From NCBI GenBank assembly GCA_014898415.1, contig RCTD01000023.1, forward strand, positions 620,001-684,000: a stretch of DNA of 64,000 bases. The letters run 5' to 3'. Below are positions 1-12,268 of the stretch, in pieces. The translations under genes were made by a program, and so were the position numbers. This DNA is from Stromatinia cepivora. Taxonomy: Eukaryota > Ascomycota > Leotiomycetes > Helotiales > Sclerotiniaceae. The notes beneath the pieces are model-generated. The model searched no databases, was not told the DNA's origin, and saw only the letters and a list, made by a program, of their open reading frames with translations. Every line of letters starts with the position of its first letter. The stretch's first letter is position 1.

Positions 1-1294
1 ATAATGAATAATATAATAATAATATTATTCATTATTATTATAATAAAAGACTTAATTATATAGCTTAAAAGAATAATCGAATATATAATGATTGAAGTCA
101 AAATATAAGTATATTAAATATTGAATTTATTTTACTTGTTTTTCAGAAGAATTCTTTGAAGAAAATCTTCTTATTTATAATATTTGATAAGATTCTATGA
201 AATTCTATAATATTCTATAATTATAAATAAGATCGATTTAAACTGAATCTTATAGAATCATTTTATATAATGAAATGAAATAGTAATCAATAATATTTAA
301 TCTTAGAAATAAGAAAGTTCTATACGCTTCCATTACATTCTATTCCATTATAAATCATTCTAGTATGATATATAATCGAAATTTCATATAATAATAAAAT
401 TTAATAATATTAAATTATATTATTAATATATCACATGATCATATAACCATCGGTTCGGTTAATATTATTAAATGATTTAATAAACTTATTAGAAATTCTT
501 ATAATATTGATCTAAAAACTCTTTTATTAATTGATTATATTCATCTAAAATAATATTTATATTATCATTATAAGAATCCTCTAAAAAATCAAAACTCTTA
601 ATTTTAATTATTATCTTCTTTACTACAAATACTATTGATTTCATTAAAACTATCAATACTTCTCGACATTTGATCAATAATATTACATTTATTTTCGGAA
701 TTGGATTTAATTTACTAAAACTTACCGAAAACAAAAACAATATATTAATCATCAAAATATTTTCTTTTTTAAATCTTTTAAGATTTAATAATTTAATATT
801 AAATTATTATAAATCCTTATCATTATTATCAAGAAATTCAACTAATTCCAATACTTTTCTTTTAATAAAAACCGATTTAAAAGTTTTCTCAATAAACCTT
901 ATTTTAATTATTCGAAATACAATAATCTGTAATTTCTTTATTAATACTTTATCAATACTTTAAATACTTTTAGCCTTACTTTTAACTGTTTTTCAATATA
1001 CTAATTTCACTAACAAAATACAAATAGATTTCAACGATTTAAATCGAATCAAAGAAACCTCAAGGATTTCCTCTTTATTCTTCTTATTAATAATATCTTC
1101 CAATTCATTTTCATTCATTAATTTATCTACAAATTATTAATATAATTATACAATTATTAAAAAAAAACAATAAATTATATCAAATATATTAATAAAATAA
1201 TACTACAAATTCATATATATTTCTATCAATTTTATCAATTTCTTTTTTTTATATATTTAATACTAATATCACTTTTTTCATATTATAAAATAAT
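1..1294. other. AT-rich, gene-empty flank
   Basis: Very AT-rich sequence with short broken reading frames on both strands around 489-963 and nothing that resembles a known domain. The composition matches the retrotransposon next to it, so I read it as older RIP-degraded repeat DNA. Its original identity cannot be seen. Confidence 0.7.
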
Positions 1295-1299
1295 CATAT
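1295..1299. repeat. Left target-site duplication of outer copia element (CATAT)
   Basis: CATAT directly precedes the 5' LTR at 1300. The same five bases follow the 3' LTR at 12264-12268. A 5-bp direct repeat is what a copia integrase leaves, so this pair defines the ends of the outer element. Confidence 0.85.
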
Positions 1300-1465
1300 T
1301 ATTGGAAATGAAGCCATCATAGGATTAGAATTGAGGTCATATGATCATAATGGTGTACAGATCATATTTGGGGATAACTTCAATTCTATTCTTATTAGAA
1401 TAATAGATCCTTAATTCAATCTATATAATCAATAATACTATTATTTCCTATATCAAAAGTTAATA
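1300..1465 (+). repeat. 5' LTR of outer element
   Basis: 166 bp, starting TATTGG (TGTTGG in the other copies) and ending GTTAATA (GTTAACA in the 3' partner). It matches 12098-12263 directly and 5709-5874 and 11025-11190 in reverse complement. The differences I could align by eye against its partner are all transitions. Confidence 0.9.
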
Positions 1466-1483
1466 GATTATAAGATCCAATTA
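1466..1483 (+). other. Putative primer-binding site of outer element
   Basis: The 18 bases after the 5' LTR, GATTATAAGATCCAATTA, sit where minus-strand priming occurs. The inner copy has GGTTATAAGATCCGGTTA at the same place. The first bases resemble the complement of the initiator-tRNA-Met anticodon arm, which primes some copia elements, but the match is incomplete. Position is solid, the tRNA identity is weak. Confidence 0.4.
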
Positions 1484-4400
1484 TATAATAATGATTAGAA
1501 AGCAAAATAAATCGAAAAAGGATTAATATAATTAATAAAAATGAAATAGAATAAAAATCAGAATTTTTATATAGTGTTATTAAAGTAAAATTGAAATATG
1601 ATAATATAATTTATAATTCATAATATTATAGGTCAAAACGGAGAATAGTTTATATAATACCGATATAAAATTATAACAAAAGCAAAAAGCAAATTCGTAT
1701 AACTACAAGAAAATATATTACAATATAATTTTACAAATTTTTTTATTGTTTTATTTTTATATTTCTTTATTATCCTGAATTTATTTGCTATACATTTTTT
1801 AAAACCGTTTTAAAAATCTAAAAACTATCTTTGATATTTATCAAATAATAAGAAATTTTTACAAAATCGAAATCAAACAATCCTTCAAAGTTCGATTAAA
1901 ACAATTATAAATAGGGATTCAAATAAATGAAGATATAATTGAAAAGGAAAGGATGGTTTTATACAATTGATCAAATATTAAACGAATATATATAAATTAC
2001 AGAATCCAATATAATATCTATCTACAAAATCAATGATTGTATATATTACAATATCGAATTGAAATCGGAATACTTAAAGAACAAACTGAATATATTATTA
2101 TATATTTATATAATATTTAATAATAATGATAAAGTTTTTATCGATGAATATTTAATAATATATATATTCTAGAAATATCTTAAATCAAAATATATCAAAA
2201 TTAATATAATCATAATTAATATATATATAACGATAATCCAGAATTTCAAATTTCAATCCGATATCTATCCCGATATAACCATTATTAAAATCTGAAACAA
2301 ATTGAAAGAATATAGAAGGAAATTAGGGATTGTAAACAAAAGTTATTGATTAGTATATCAAGATATTATTTTATTTTTAGTTTTAATATATAATCTTTTA
2401 ATCGATTATCAAAAAGTAATGGATATATTGAATATCTAAATCAATTTTAATATTAATAATAAGATCAAGTATTTGTAAGTTAAAAAATTTCATTTTAAAA
2501 ATGAATCAAAGTAAATACAAATTACAAAAAGATCTAGATATACTTTTCAATATTAAGAATCAGATTTCGAGATTCCAAATAATACTTGTAATTTATATCA
2601 AAAAGAAAATTATTATATATAAGATTGCCTATATTTAATATGAATCAATAAACTCTTTGTAATTACCTTTATTATTAAAAAAAAAGGGGATTATCGAATT
2701 CAAAGAAGGTTTATTTCAATAAGAAAGATCAAATATACTTTATTAATAATATTTCTGAATCAGATTCTGATATTAAGGATATAATAAAAAAAGATTATAA
2801 TTTGATAAAAGAAATTATTAATAAAACTTTCTTTAATAAATAATATATTAATATAGATATTTTCTTATATATATTTCATCAATCTTTATTATTCAGATCA
2901 ATAAACTTTATTATTAAATGAAGAATAAAGATTGATAAAAGAATGATATATTATTATCATTAAGGTTTAATAAATATAATATACAAAAATAATTCTAAAA
3001 TACTATTTTCAAATGTATTATATATACTAGAATTAAAAGTAAATTTGTTATTAGAAAAAAGGATCTACAAAATAGAATTGCAAAGGGAATTCAATTTTCA
3101 TTATATATATTTCAAAAAGAATAATAAGAAAGTTATCTATATTAGAATATAAAATAAAATATATATGATTTTATATATAATTAAAGGATATAAGGATATA
3201 ATTCTTTATTCAAATATATATCAAAATAATCAGGAAAAAGGCTTTTCTTTAGAGATAATCGATGGTATTAAAGGTATTGATAACAAATTAATATTTAAAA
3301 AGAAAAAAAGATATTTGTTATAATATCGAAGATTCAATTATCTAAATCTAGATAAGATTAAGAATTTATATAAGATATTTAATATAATTAAATCAATAAA
3401 GATCTCAATTGAATTAAATATCTACAAAGTATATATACTTATTAAAATGATTAATTGTATTCCGAAATAATTGAATCTATATAAATCAAAGAGATTCGAA
3501 TTTATATATTTCGATATTGTAGGATTATTCCCAAAATTGATTTAAGGGAATTGTTATTTTATATTGATCATTGATAATTATACAAAAATAAATTGGATTA
3601 TATTATTTAAACAAAAAGATGATATAATTCAAATATTGAAAATTTGGAAAAAGGAAATAGAATTGATTATTAAAGAAAAGATTATTGCAATTAAGATTGA
3701 TAATATATTGGAATTCCTATAAATTATTCATAAATAATTATTAGGCATATAATTCGAAATTATAATAATTACTTTTTTATATCAAAACGGATTTACAAAA
3801 TGAAATATAAGAATTATAGAAATAGATATAAGAATAATATTAAAAGAAACTGAATTATTATTAAAGTTTTGGAATAAAATTATAAAATATAATACTTATA
3901 TCAAGAATTATATTAATATTAATCCTAATATAAATAAAATAAATCGATCCTTTATAAAAACTTTTATAAATATAATATTAAATATAAAAATATATAAAAT
4001 TCAAAAAAGCAAATATTATATTTATATTAATCCCAAGATTATTCCGAAAAAATAAAGATATAACAAATTATAGAATACTTCGAAAATTGATATATTTCTA
4101 GAATATTCAAAAGTTATAAATAAATATATCAAAGTATATTCTTTAGAATTAGATTATATATTTCGATTAAACAAAATAATTATAAATGAATTTTATCGAA
4201 AAAGAGATTTGGATTTTAAATTAAGAAATTGTGAATTAGATTTATAAAGAACAAAGAATATAAAATTAAATCGAAGATCTTGTAATAAATCAATAACAAA
4301 TAAAGTATCTTTTCTATTCTTAATATCAAATATGATATCTATATTATCTTTATTTCAAATATTTTCTTTAATAGATATTATATCGAATTCAATAATTGTA

Positions 4401-5703
4401 TTAAATATCCCAATTATCGAATTGAAATTAGATAAATTAGATATATCAATATCAATATATAATAAAGATAAAAATAGCAATATCCAAAAAACAAATCAAG
4501 AATCTTTTTCTAAAGATATTTTAGATATCGAATTTATCATTTCAAAGGTTTTAATTCAAGAATTAATTTCTATAGATTTTAAATCTATATTGAGAATAAA
4601 ATTTAAGATTGTTTTAAATTTTGTTAACAAATCTATTTCAGTAAGATTAAAAAGTAAAATAAATTTATAATCATTTGAAATCGAATAAAAAGATATAATA
4701 GATCTTAAAAACAAATCTTTAAGATATTTAATATGAAAACAGAAAAGAAATATAGAATAAGATTTTAAAGAAGAATAGGAAAGTAAAATTATAAAGATAT
4801 TGATTGTAATATTTATATAAATCAAAATTTAAGAAAATATAGAATATATTATAATTATAATCCTAATTATTTATAAAATAGATTTTTATATTAAAGATAA
4901 GATTGTTTTATATTTTATAATTTTGTTAATAGATATAAATAATATAGAAGGTATAATATATCCAATTGAAGAAATTCTAGAAATCAAAATACTAAGAATT
5001 TATAAGAAAGTAATATCGGATTGAAAATATTTTGAAAAATGAAAGGAAGTTATTCAAAAGGAAATTATATTTTTAATTCAAAATAGTATTTGGGAAGAAT
5101 ATATATTTTTTAAAAGAAATAATTAAATTTCGATGAAATAGATATTTATAATTAAAATAAAGAATAATAAGATAGAATGATTCAAAATAAGATTAATGAT
5201 TTAAAAATTCAATTAGATATTAGGAAAAGATTATAACGAAATATTTATATCAACAATAAGATTAAATATATTCAGATTATTCCTAATTATTATTGCAAAA
5301 GAAAATTTGGAATATTTATATTTCGATATCAAAAATATCTTTATTGAATTGTATTTGAAGGAAAAGATCTATTTCAAATTATTTTAAAATATTAAAGTCG
5401 AAAAGGGATATATATTACAAATTCTACGAAATCTATATAATTTGAAACAAATTGGAAGAGATTAGAGTTTATTATTGAAGAAAAAGCTTTTAGATATAGA
5501 TTTTATACAAAATTTAGTAAATTTATATTTGTATATATCCAAAGATTGTAATATAATATTATTGATATATATTAATAATATCGTTATTGTATTATATATA
5601 TTATTGTAAATCATTTAATTCGATGAAAAGTTATCAATTTGTTTTAATATTAAGAATTTAGAGAAGATTAATAAAATCCTAGGTATTAAGATTATTTATA
5701 ATA

Positions 5704-5708
5704 GAAAA
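5704..5708. repeat. Left target-site duplication of inner element (GAAAA)
   Basis: GAAAA at 5704-5708 immediately precedes the inner element and is repeated at 11191-11195 immediately after it. The duplicated bases belong to the outer element's pol region, proving insertion into that copy. Confidence 0.9.
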
Positions 5709-5874
5709 TGTTAACTTTTGGTGCAGGAAGTAGTAGTATTGTTGACTATATAGGTTGAACTAAGGATCTATAATTCTAATAGGAGTAGAATTAAGGTTAT
5801 CCCCAAATATGGTTTATGCATCATTATGGTCTTGTAATCTCAATTCTAATCCTATAATGACCTCATTTTCAATA
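5709..5874 (-). repeat. 3' LTR of inner element
   Basis: 166 bp, beginning TGTTAAC on the plus strand and ending CAATA. By hand alignment it differs from its partner at 11025-11190 at about 19 positions, every one a transition. Confidence 0.92.
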
Positions 5875-5906
5875 CTCTTTTATTGAGGATATCCTATTCG
5901 ATCCTC

Positions 5907-8900
5907 TTAGATTACTAATCCTAATATTTTCTTGAATCTTTTGAAAACAATCTTTGTATAAGGTTTTGTTATTCCATTAGCAATTATATTATATATATTG
6001 ATATAACTAATAGCGATTTTTTCTTTTTCTGTTAAATCCCTAATGAAATGATAATTGATATCTATATATTTAGATCGTTTATACAAATATAAATTCTTGA
6101 TTAAAGCTAAAGCATTTTGATTATCATTAAGCATTTGAACTATATCTTTGTTCTTTCCAATATAATTTGATCTGAATAGATCTTTGAGTATTTGTACAAT
6201 CCATCTTCTTTGTTTGATGAATATTATTATTGTAATATATTCTGATTTTGTATTAGAGGTAGCTATAAACATTTGTTTCTTACTAGTCTATAATATAAGG
6301 CTTCTATAGAATATCACAATTCTCCTTGAAATATTTTTTCGATTATATTTGTTATTAGCTCAATCTGTATCTATATATATCTTTATTATATTATCAAATA
6401 TATTATATTCTTTGTAGATATCAGATTGTACTTTTTTTAGCCCGAATCATAGTTTCTGTTTGATTATTGATTGTAGATATTGCATTAGATTCTTCAAAGT
6501 TATAATATAATGTTTTGTTGGTTTTATTATAAATTGTGAAAGTTTTTCAATTGAGAATGTTATATCTGATCGAGTATATACTATTAGATGAATTACATTT
6601 CCTATTTGTTATTGATATTCGTTCATATTTGTTAGTTCATTGTTGTTGGTTGTTAATCGGAGATGGGTATAATCTATTATTGGTAGTTTCTTGATTTGAT
6701 ATTGTTTATATATAATATTGTATTTAGTTAGTATAATATCGAAATATTCTTTTTGATTTATAATTAATATATATGCTTTTTTATCGCAAATAATTCTAAT
6801 CTTTAAGATCTTATTAATCTCTTTTAGATTCTTAATATTAAAACGGACCGATAGCTTTTTATTAAACCAAATAATTTGTAATGATATATATAATATAATA
6901 ACGATATCGTCGATATATACCAGTAATATTATATTATAGTCTTTGGATATATACAGATATAAATCTATCAAACTTTATACAAAATCCATACCTAAAAGCT
7001 CTTTCTTCAATAATAAACTCTAATCCCTTTCAGTTTACTTCAAACTATATAAACTTTGTAGAACTTATAATACATATCCTTTTTTGACTTTAATACTTTA
7101 AAATAATTCGAAATAGATCTCTTCCTTCAAATACGATTCGATAAAAACGTTTTTGATATCGAAATATGAACATTCCAAATTTTCCTTTACAACAATAATT
7201 AGGAATAATTTGAATATATCTAACTTCATTATTGATACAAATATTTCGTTATAATCCTTTTCTAATATCTAATTAAACCCTTAAACCATTAATCTTACTT
7301 TGAATTATTCTACCTTGTTATCCTTAATCTTAACTATAAATATTTATTTCGTCGAAACCAGATTACTTTCTTTAAAAAATATATATTCTTCTTAAATATT
7401 ATTTTGAATTAAGGATATAATTTCCTTTTGAATAATTTCCTTTCATTTTTCAAAATATTCTCGATCCGATATTGTTTCTTTATAAATTCTTGATATTTTG
7501 ATTTCTAGAACTTCTTTGATCGGATATATTATACTTTCTATATTGTTTATATCTATCAATGAAATCATGAAATCTGAAACGATCTTATCTTTAATATAAA
7601 GATTCATTTTATAAATAATTGGAATTATAATTATAATATATTCTATACTTTCTTAAGTTTTGATCTATATAGATATTATAATCAATGCTTTTATAATCTT
7701 ATTTTCCTATTCTTCTTTAAGATTTTATTCTATATCTCTTTTCTATTTTCGTATTAGATATTTTAAGGATTCATCTTCAAGATTCATTTCATCTTCTTAT
7801 TTGATTTTAGATAATTATAGATTTATTTCGTTTTTTGATTCTACTGAAATAAACTTATTAACAAAATTTAAAATAATCTTAAATTTTGTTTCTAATATAA
7901 ATTCAGGATTTGTAGAAATTGATTTTTGAACTAGATTCTTTAAAATAATGGATTCGATATCTGAAGTATCTTTGAAAAAAGATTCTTGATTTGTTTTCTA
8001 AATATTGCCATCTTTATCTTTATTGTATATTGATATTGATATATCTAATTTACCTGGTTTCAATTCGATAATTGGAATGCTTAATATAATTATTAAACTC
8101 AATATAATATCTACTGGAGAAAATGCTTGAAATAAAGGTAATACAGATATCATATTTAATATTGAGGATAAAGAAAATGTTTTGTTTGCTATCGATCTAC
8201 TACAAAGTTTTCGATCTGATTTTACATTCTTTATTCTTTGTAGATTTGATTCACAATTTCTTAATTTAAGATCCAAATCTCCTCTTCGATAAAATTCATC
8301 TATGATTACTTTGTTTAATCGAAATATATAATCTAATTCTGGAGAATACACTTTGATATATTTATTTATAACTTTTGAATACCCTAAGAATACACCGATT
8401 CTCGAAGTATCCCATAACTTATCGTATCTCTATCTTTTCGGAATAATCTTGGAATTAATATAAATATAATATTTACTCCCCCAAACTTTGTATATCTTTA
8501 TATTTAATACTATATCTATAAAAGCTTCTATAAAGGATCGATCTATTTCATTTATATCAAAACCAATATTAATATGATTCCTGATATAAATATCGTACTT
8601 TACAGCTTCGTCCCAAAATTCTAATAATAATCTAACTTCTTTTAATATTACTCTTATATTTACCTCTGCAATCCTTATATTCCGTTCTATGGATTTGTTT
8701 TGATATGAAAAAGCAATTATTATAATTTCGGATTATATACCTAATAATCATTCACGAATAGTTTGTAAAAGTTCCAATATATTATCAATCCTAATTATAA
8801 TGATCTTTTCTCCAATAACTAATTTCATCTCCTTTTTCCAAGTTTTCAATGTTTGAATTGTATTGTCTTTTTGTTTAAATAATATAATCCAATTTACTCT

Positions 8901-10570
8901 TGTACAACTATCAATGATCAATATGAAATAACAATTCCCTCGAATCGATTTTAAGAATGATTCTGTAATATCGAAATATATAAATTCGAATCTCTTTGAT
9001 TTGTATAGACTCAATTGCTTCAAAATACAATTAGTCATTTTGGTAAATATATATACTTTATAAATATCTAATTTAATTAGGACCTTTATCAACTTAATTA
9101 TATTAAATATTTTATATAAATTCTTGATCTTATCTGAACCTAAATAATTGAATCTTCGATATTATAATAGATATCTCTCTTTCTCCTTAAGTATTAATTC
9201 GTTATCGATACCTTTGATGCCATCGATTATCTCTGAAAAAAAGCCTTTTTCCTAATCATTTTGATATATACTAAAATAGAGAACTATATCCTTATATCCT
9301 TTAATCATATATGAAACTATATACATTCTGTCTTACATTCTAATACAAATAACTTTCTTATTATCCTTTTTGAAATATATATAATAAAAATTGAATTCCT
9401 TTTACAATCCTATTTCGCAGATCCTTTTTCCTAACAACAAATTTACTCTTAACTCTAATATATATAACACATTTAAAAATAACATTTTAGAACCATCTTC
9501 GCATACCATATCCATTAAACCCCAATAACGACAATACATCATTCCCCTATTAACCTTTATCCTTTATTTAGTAATAAATTCTATTAATCTGAATAATAAA
9601 GATTGATCAAATATATATAAAGAAATATCTATATCGGCATATCATTTATTAAAGGAAGCCTTATTAATGGTTTCCTTTATCAAATTACAATCTTCCTCCA
9701 TTATATCTTCAATATCGGAATCTGATTCAAAAATATTATTAATAGGATATACTTGATCTTTCTTATTGAAATAAATCTTCTTCGAATTCGATAATCCCCT
9801 TCTCCTTTGATAACAAAGATAACTACAAAGGAATTTGCTAATTCGCATTAAATATAAACAGTCTTGTATATAATGATCTTCTCTTTGATACAGATCGCAA
9901 ATATTATTTGGGATCTCGAAATCTGATTCTTGATATCGAGAAATGTACCTAAATCTTTTCGTAATTTGTATTAGCTTTAATCTATCTTTAAAACAAAATT
10001 CTTTAATTTATAAATGCTTAATTTTATCATTGATATTAAAACTGATTTGGATATCCAATATATCCATTACTCCTTGATAATCGATTGAAAGACTACATAT
10101 TAAAATCAAGAACAAAACAATATCTTGATATATTGATCAATAGCTTTCATCTACAACTCCTAGTTTCCTTCTATATTCTTTCAATTTGTCCCAAGCTTCG
10201 ATAATAATTATATCGGGATAAATATTAAATTGGAATTTGAAGTTCTGGATTATCGTTATATACGTATTAACTGTAACTATACTGATTCTAGTATATTTTG
10301 ATTTAAGGTATCTCCAAAATGTATATACTATTGAATATTCATCGATGAGGATTTCATTATCATCATTGAGTGTTATACAAATATACAATAATATATTCGC
10401 TTCGTCCTTTAAGTATTCCGATTTCAACTCGATATTGTAATATACATAACCATTGATCTCATAGATAGATGCTATATTGGATCCTGCAATCTGCGTATAT
10501 TCATTTAATGTTTAATTAATTATATAAAACCATTTTTTCTCTTTCAATTGTATCTTCATTTGTCTAAACC
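5907..10570 (-). pseudogene. Decayed gag-pol of inner copia element
   Basis: Reading on the minus strand: gag at about 10,570-10,137; a zinc-knuckle region near 9,890-9,930 in which the second cysteine of CX2CX4HX4C is now tyrosine; a gag/protease stretch at 9,848-9,642; integrase core at 9,092-8,748 with the FD..... and IIDSCTR blocks of copia integrases; reverse transcriptase at 6,971-6,609 with LVYIDDIVIIL; and RNase H at 6,272-5,907 ending in a KILGLVI tail typical of copia. Breaks between these blocks are in-frame stops rather than deletions, so the length is preserved while function is lost. Base composition is far more AT-rich than the genes in the island. Confidence 0.88.
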
Positions 10571-11006
10571 ATCATTCATAATTATTTTGATCGAGCTTCG
10601 AAGAATTGTTTGATTTCGATATTGTGAAAGTTTCTTGTTATTTGATGGATATCAAAGATAATCTTTAGATTCTTAAAACGATTTTAAAAAAAAGATATAC
10701 AGTAAATAAATTCAAAATAATAAAAAAATATAAAAATAAAACAATAAAAGAATTCGTAAAATCATATTGTAATATATTTTCTTATAATTATACAAACTTG
10801 CTTTTCGCCTTTATTATAATTCTATATCAGCATTGTACAGACTACTTTCCATTCTGGTCTATGATATTGTGAATTATAAACTGTATTATCATATTTCAAC
10901 TCTGCTTCGGTAGTACTATATAAAAATTCTGATTTTCATTCTATTCTATTCCTACTAGTTATATTAATCCTTTCTCGATTTACTTTACTTTCTAATCACT
11001 ATTATA

Positions 11007-11024
11007 TAACCGGATCTTATAACC
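11007..11024 (-). other. Putative primer-binding site of inner element
   Basis: On the minus strand GGTTATAAGATCCGGTTA directly follows the 5' LTR. It is the less mutated version of 1466-1483. The two copies differ only by G-to-A changes, in agreement with RIP. Confidence 0.45.
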
Positions 11025-11190
11025 TATTAACTTTTGATATAGGAAATAATAGTATTGTTGATTATATAGGTTGAACTAAGGATCTATAATTCTAATAGGA
11101 GTAGAATTGAGGTTATCCCCAAATATGGTCTGTGCACCATTGTGGTCTCGTGACCTCAATTCTAATCCTATGATGGCCTCATTTCCAACA
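11025..11190 (-). repeat. 5' LTR of inner element
   Basis: 166 bp, ending CATTTCCAACA on the plus strand, that is TGTTGGAAATG at the element's 5' end. This is the least mutated LTR terminus of the four. Confidence 0.92.
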
Positions 11191-12097
11191 GAAAAGTATA
11201 TATATTAATTATAAATCAAAAAGAATATTTCGATATTATATTAATCAAATATAGTATTATATATAAACAATATCAAGTTAAGAAACTATTAATAGTAGAT
11301 TATATCCATTTTTGACCAATAATCGATAACGATGAATTAATAGATATAAATGAATATCAATGACGAATAGAAAGTATAATTTATTTAATGATATATATTT
11401 GATTAGATATAATATTTTTAGTCGAAAGATTTTTACAATTTATAGTAAAACTAATAAAACATTATATTATAATTTTGAAAAATCTAATGTAATATTTATA
11501 ATCAATAATCAAATAGAAGTTATAATTCGGATTAAAAGAAATATAATCTGATATTTATAAAGAATATAATATATTTGATAATATAATAAAAGTATATATA
11601 GATATAGATTAAATTAATAATAAATATAATCGGAAAAGTATTTCAAAGGAAATTGTGATATTCTATAAAGGCCTTATATTATAGATTAGCAAGAAATAAA
11701 TATTTGTAGTTATCTTTAATACGGAATCAGAATATATTATGATAACAATATTCATCAAATAAGGGAGATAGATTATATAAATATTTAAAGATCTATTCAG
11801 ATCAAATTATATTGGAAAAAACAGAGATATAGTTCAAATGTTTAATGATAATCAAAGTATTTTAGTTTTAATTAAGAATCTATATTTATATAAACGATTT
11901 AAATATATAGATATCAATTATTATTTTATTAGGGATTTAATAGAAAAGAAGAAAATCATTATTAATTATATCAATATATATAATATAATTGCTGATAGAA
12001 TGATGAAGCTTTATACAAGGATTGCTTTTGAAAGGTTCAAGAAAATGTTAGGATTAATAATCTAAAAGAATCGAATAGGATATCCTCAATGAAGAAG

Positions 12098-12263
12098 TGT
12101 TGGAAATAAGATCATTATAGGATTAGAATTGAAATTATATGATCATAATGATGTATAGATTATATTTGGGGATAACTTTAATTCTATTCCTATTAGAATA
12201 ATAGATCCTTAATTCAATCTATATAGTCAACAATACTACTACTTCCTGCACCAAAAGTTAACA
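12098..12263 (+). repeat. 3' LTR of outer element
   Basis: 166 bp from TGTTGG to GTTAACA, preceded by a short purine run (GAAGAAG, 12091-12097) in the polypurine-tract position and followed by the CATAT duplication. Confidence 0.92.
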
Positions 12264-12268
12264 CATAT

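Larger units (their letters stand above)
5709..11190 (-). mobile_element. Inner Ty1/copia-type LTR retrotransposon nested in opposite orientation
   Basis: A full-length copy (5,482 bp) of the same family as the outer element, reading on the minus strand, bounded by 166-bp LTRs and GAAAA target duplications. Because it interrupts the outer copy, it is the younger insertion. It is also less degraded: several pol segments of 110-120 codons remain open. Gag with a CCHC-like knuckle, integrase, reverse transcriptase with a YIDD box and RNase H can all be read in copia order. Stops between the segments make it defective. All LTR-LTR differences I counted are transitions. Confidence 0.93.
1920..12064 (+). 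pseudogene. Decayed gag-pol of outer copia element
   Basis: Remnant of a single gag-pol frame, split by the inner element. A gag-like stretch lies near 1,930-2,860, integrase-like sequence near 3,410-3,730 (corresponding to the better-preserved inner copy at 8748-9092), and the start of reverse transcriptase near 5,000-5,703. It resumes at 11,196. RNase H is readable at 11,838-12,065, including a DNQS..L.KN run and a later KYIDINY motif characteristic of copia RNase H. Many in-frame stops in TAA/TAG context and extreme A/T bias make it non-functional. The frame match to the inner copy across the gap shows the two halves belonged together. Confidence 0.85.
1300..12263 (+). mobile_element. Outer Ty1/copia-type LTR retrotransposon, RIP-degraded, interrupted by a second copy
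   Basis: Plus-strand element bounded by two 166-bp LTRs (1300-1465 and 12098-12263) and by CATAT target duplications. Its interior is interrupted at 5708/5709 by another copy of the same family (5709-11190). Removing that insert and one GAAAA duplication leaves about 5,477 bp, nearly equal to the inserted copy. Decayed domains run gag, integrase, reverse transcriptase, RNase H, which is the copia order; Gypsy elements place integrase last. The coding strand is riddled with stops. Differences between copies are transitions, as expected from RIP. It is not autonomous. Confidence 0.92.
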
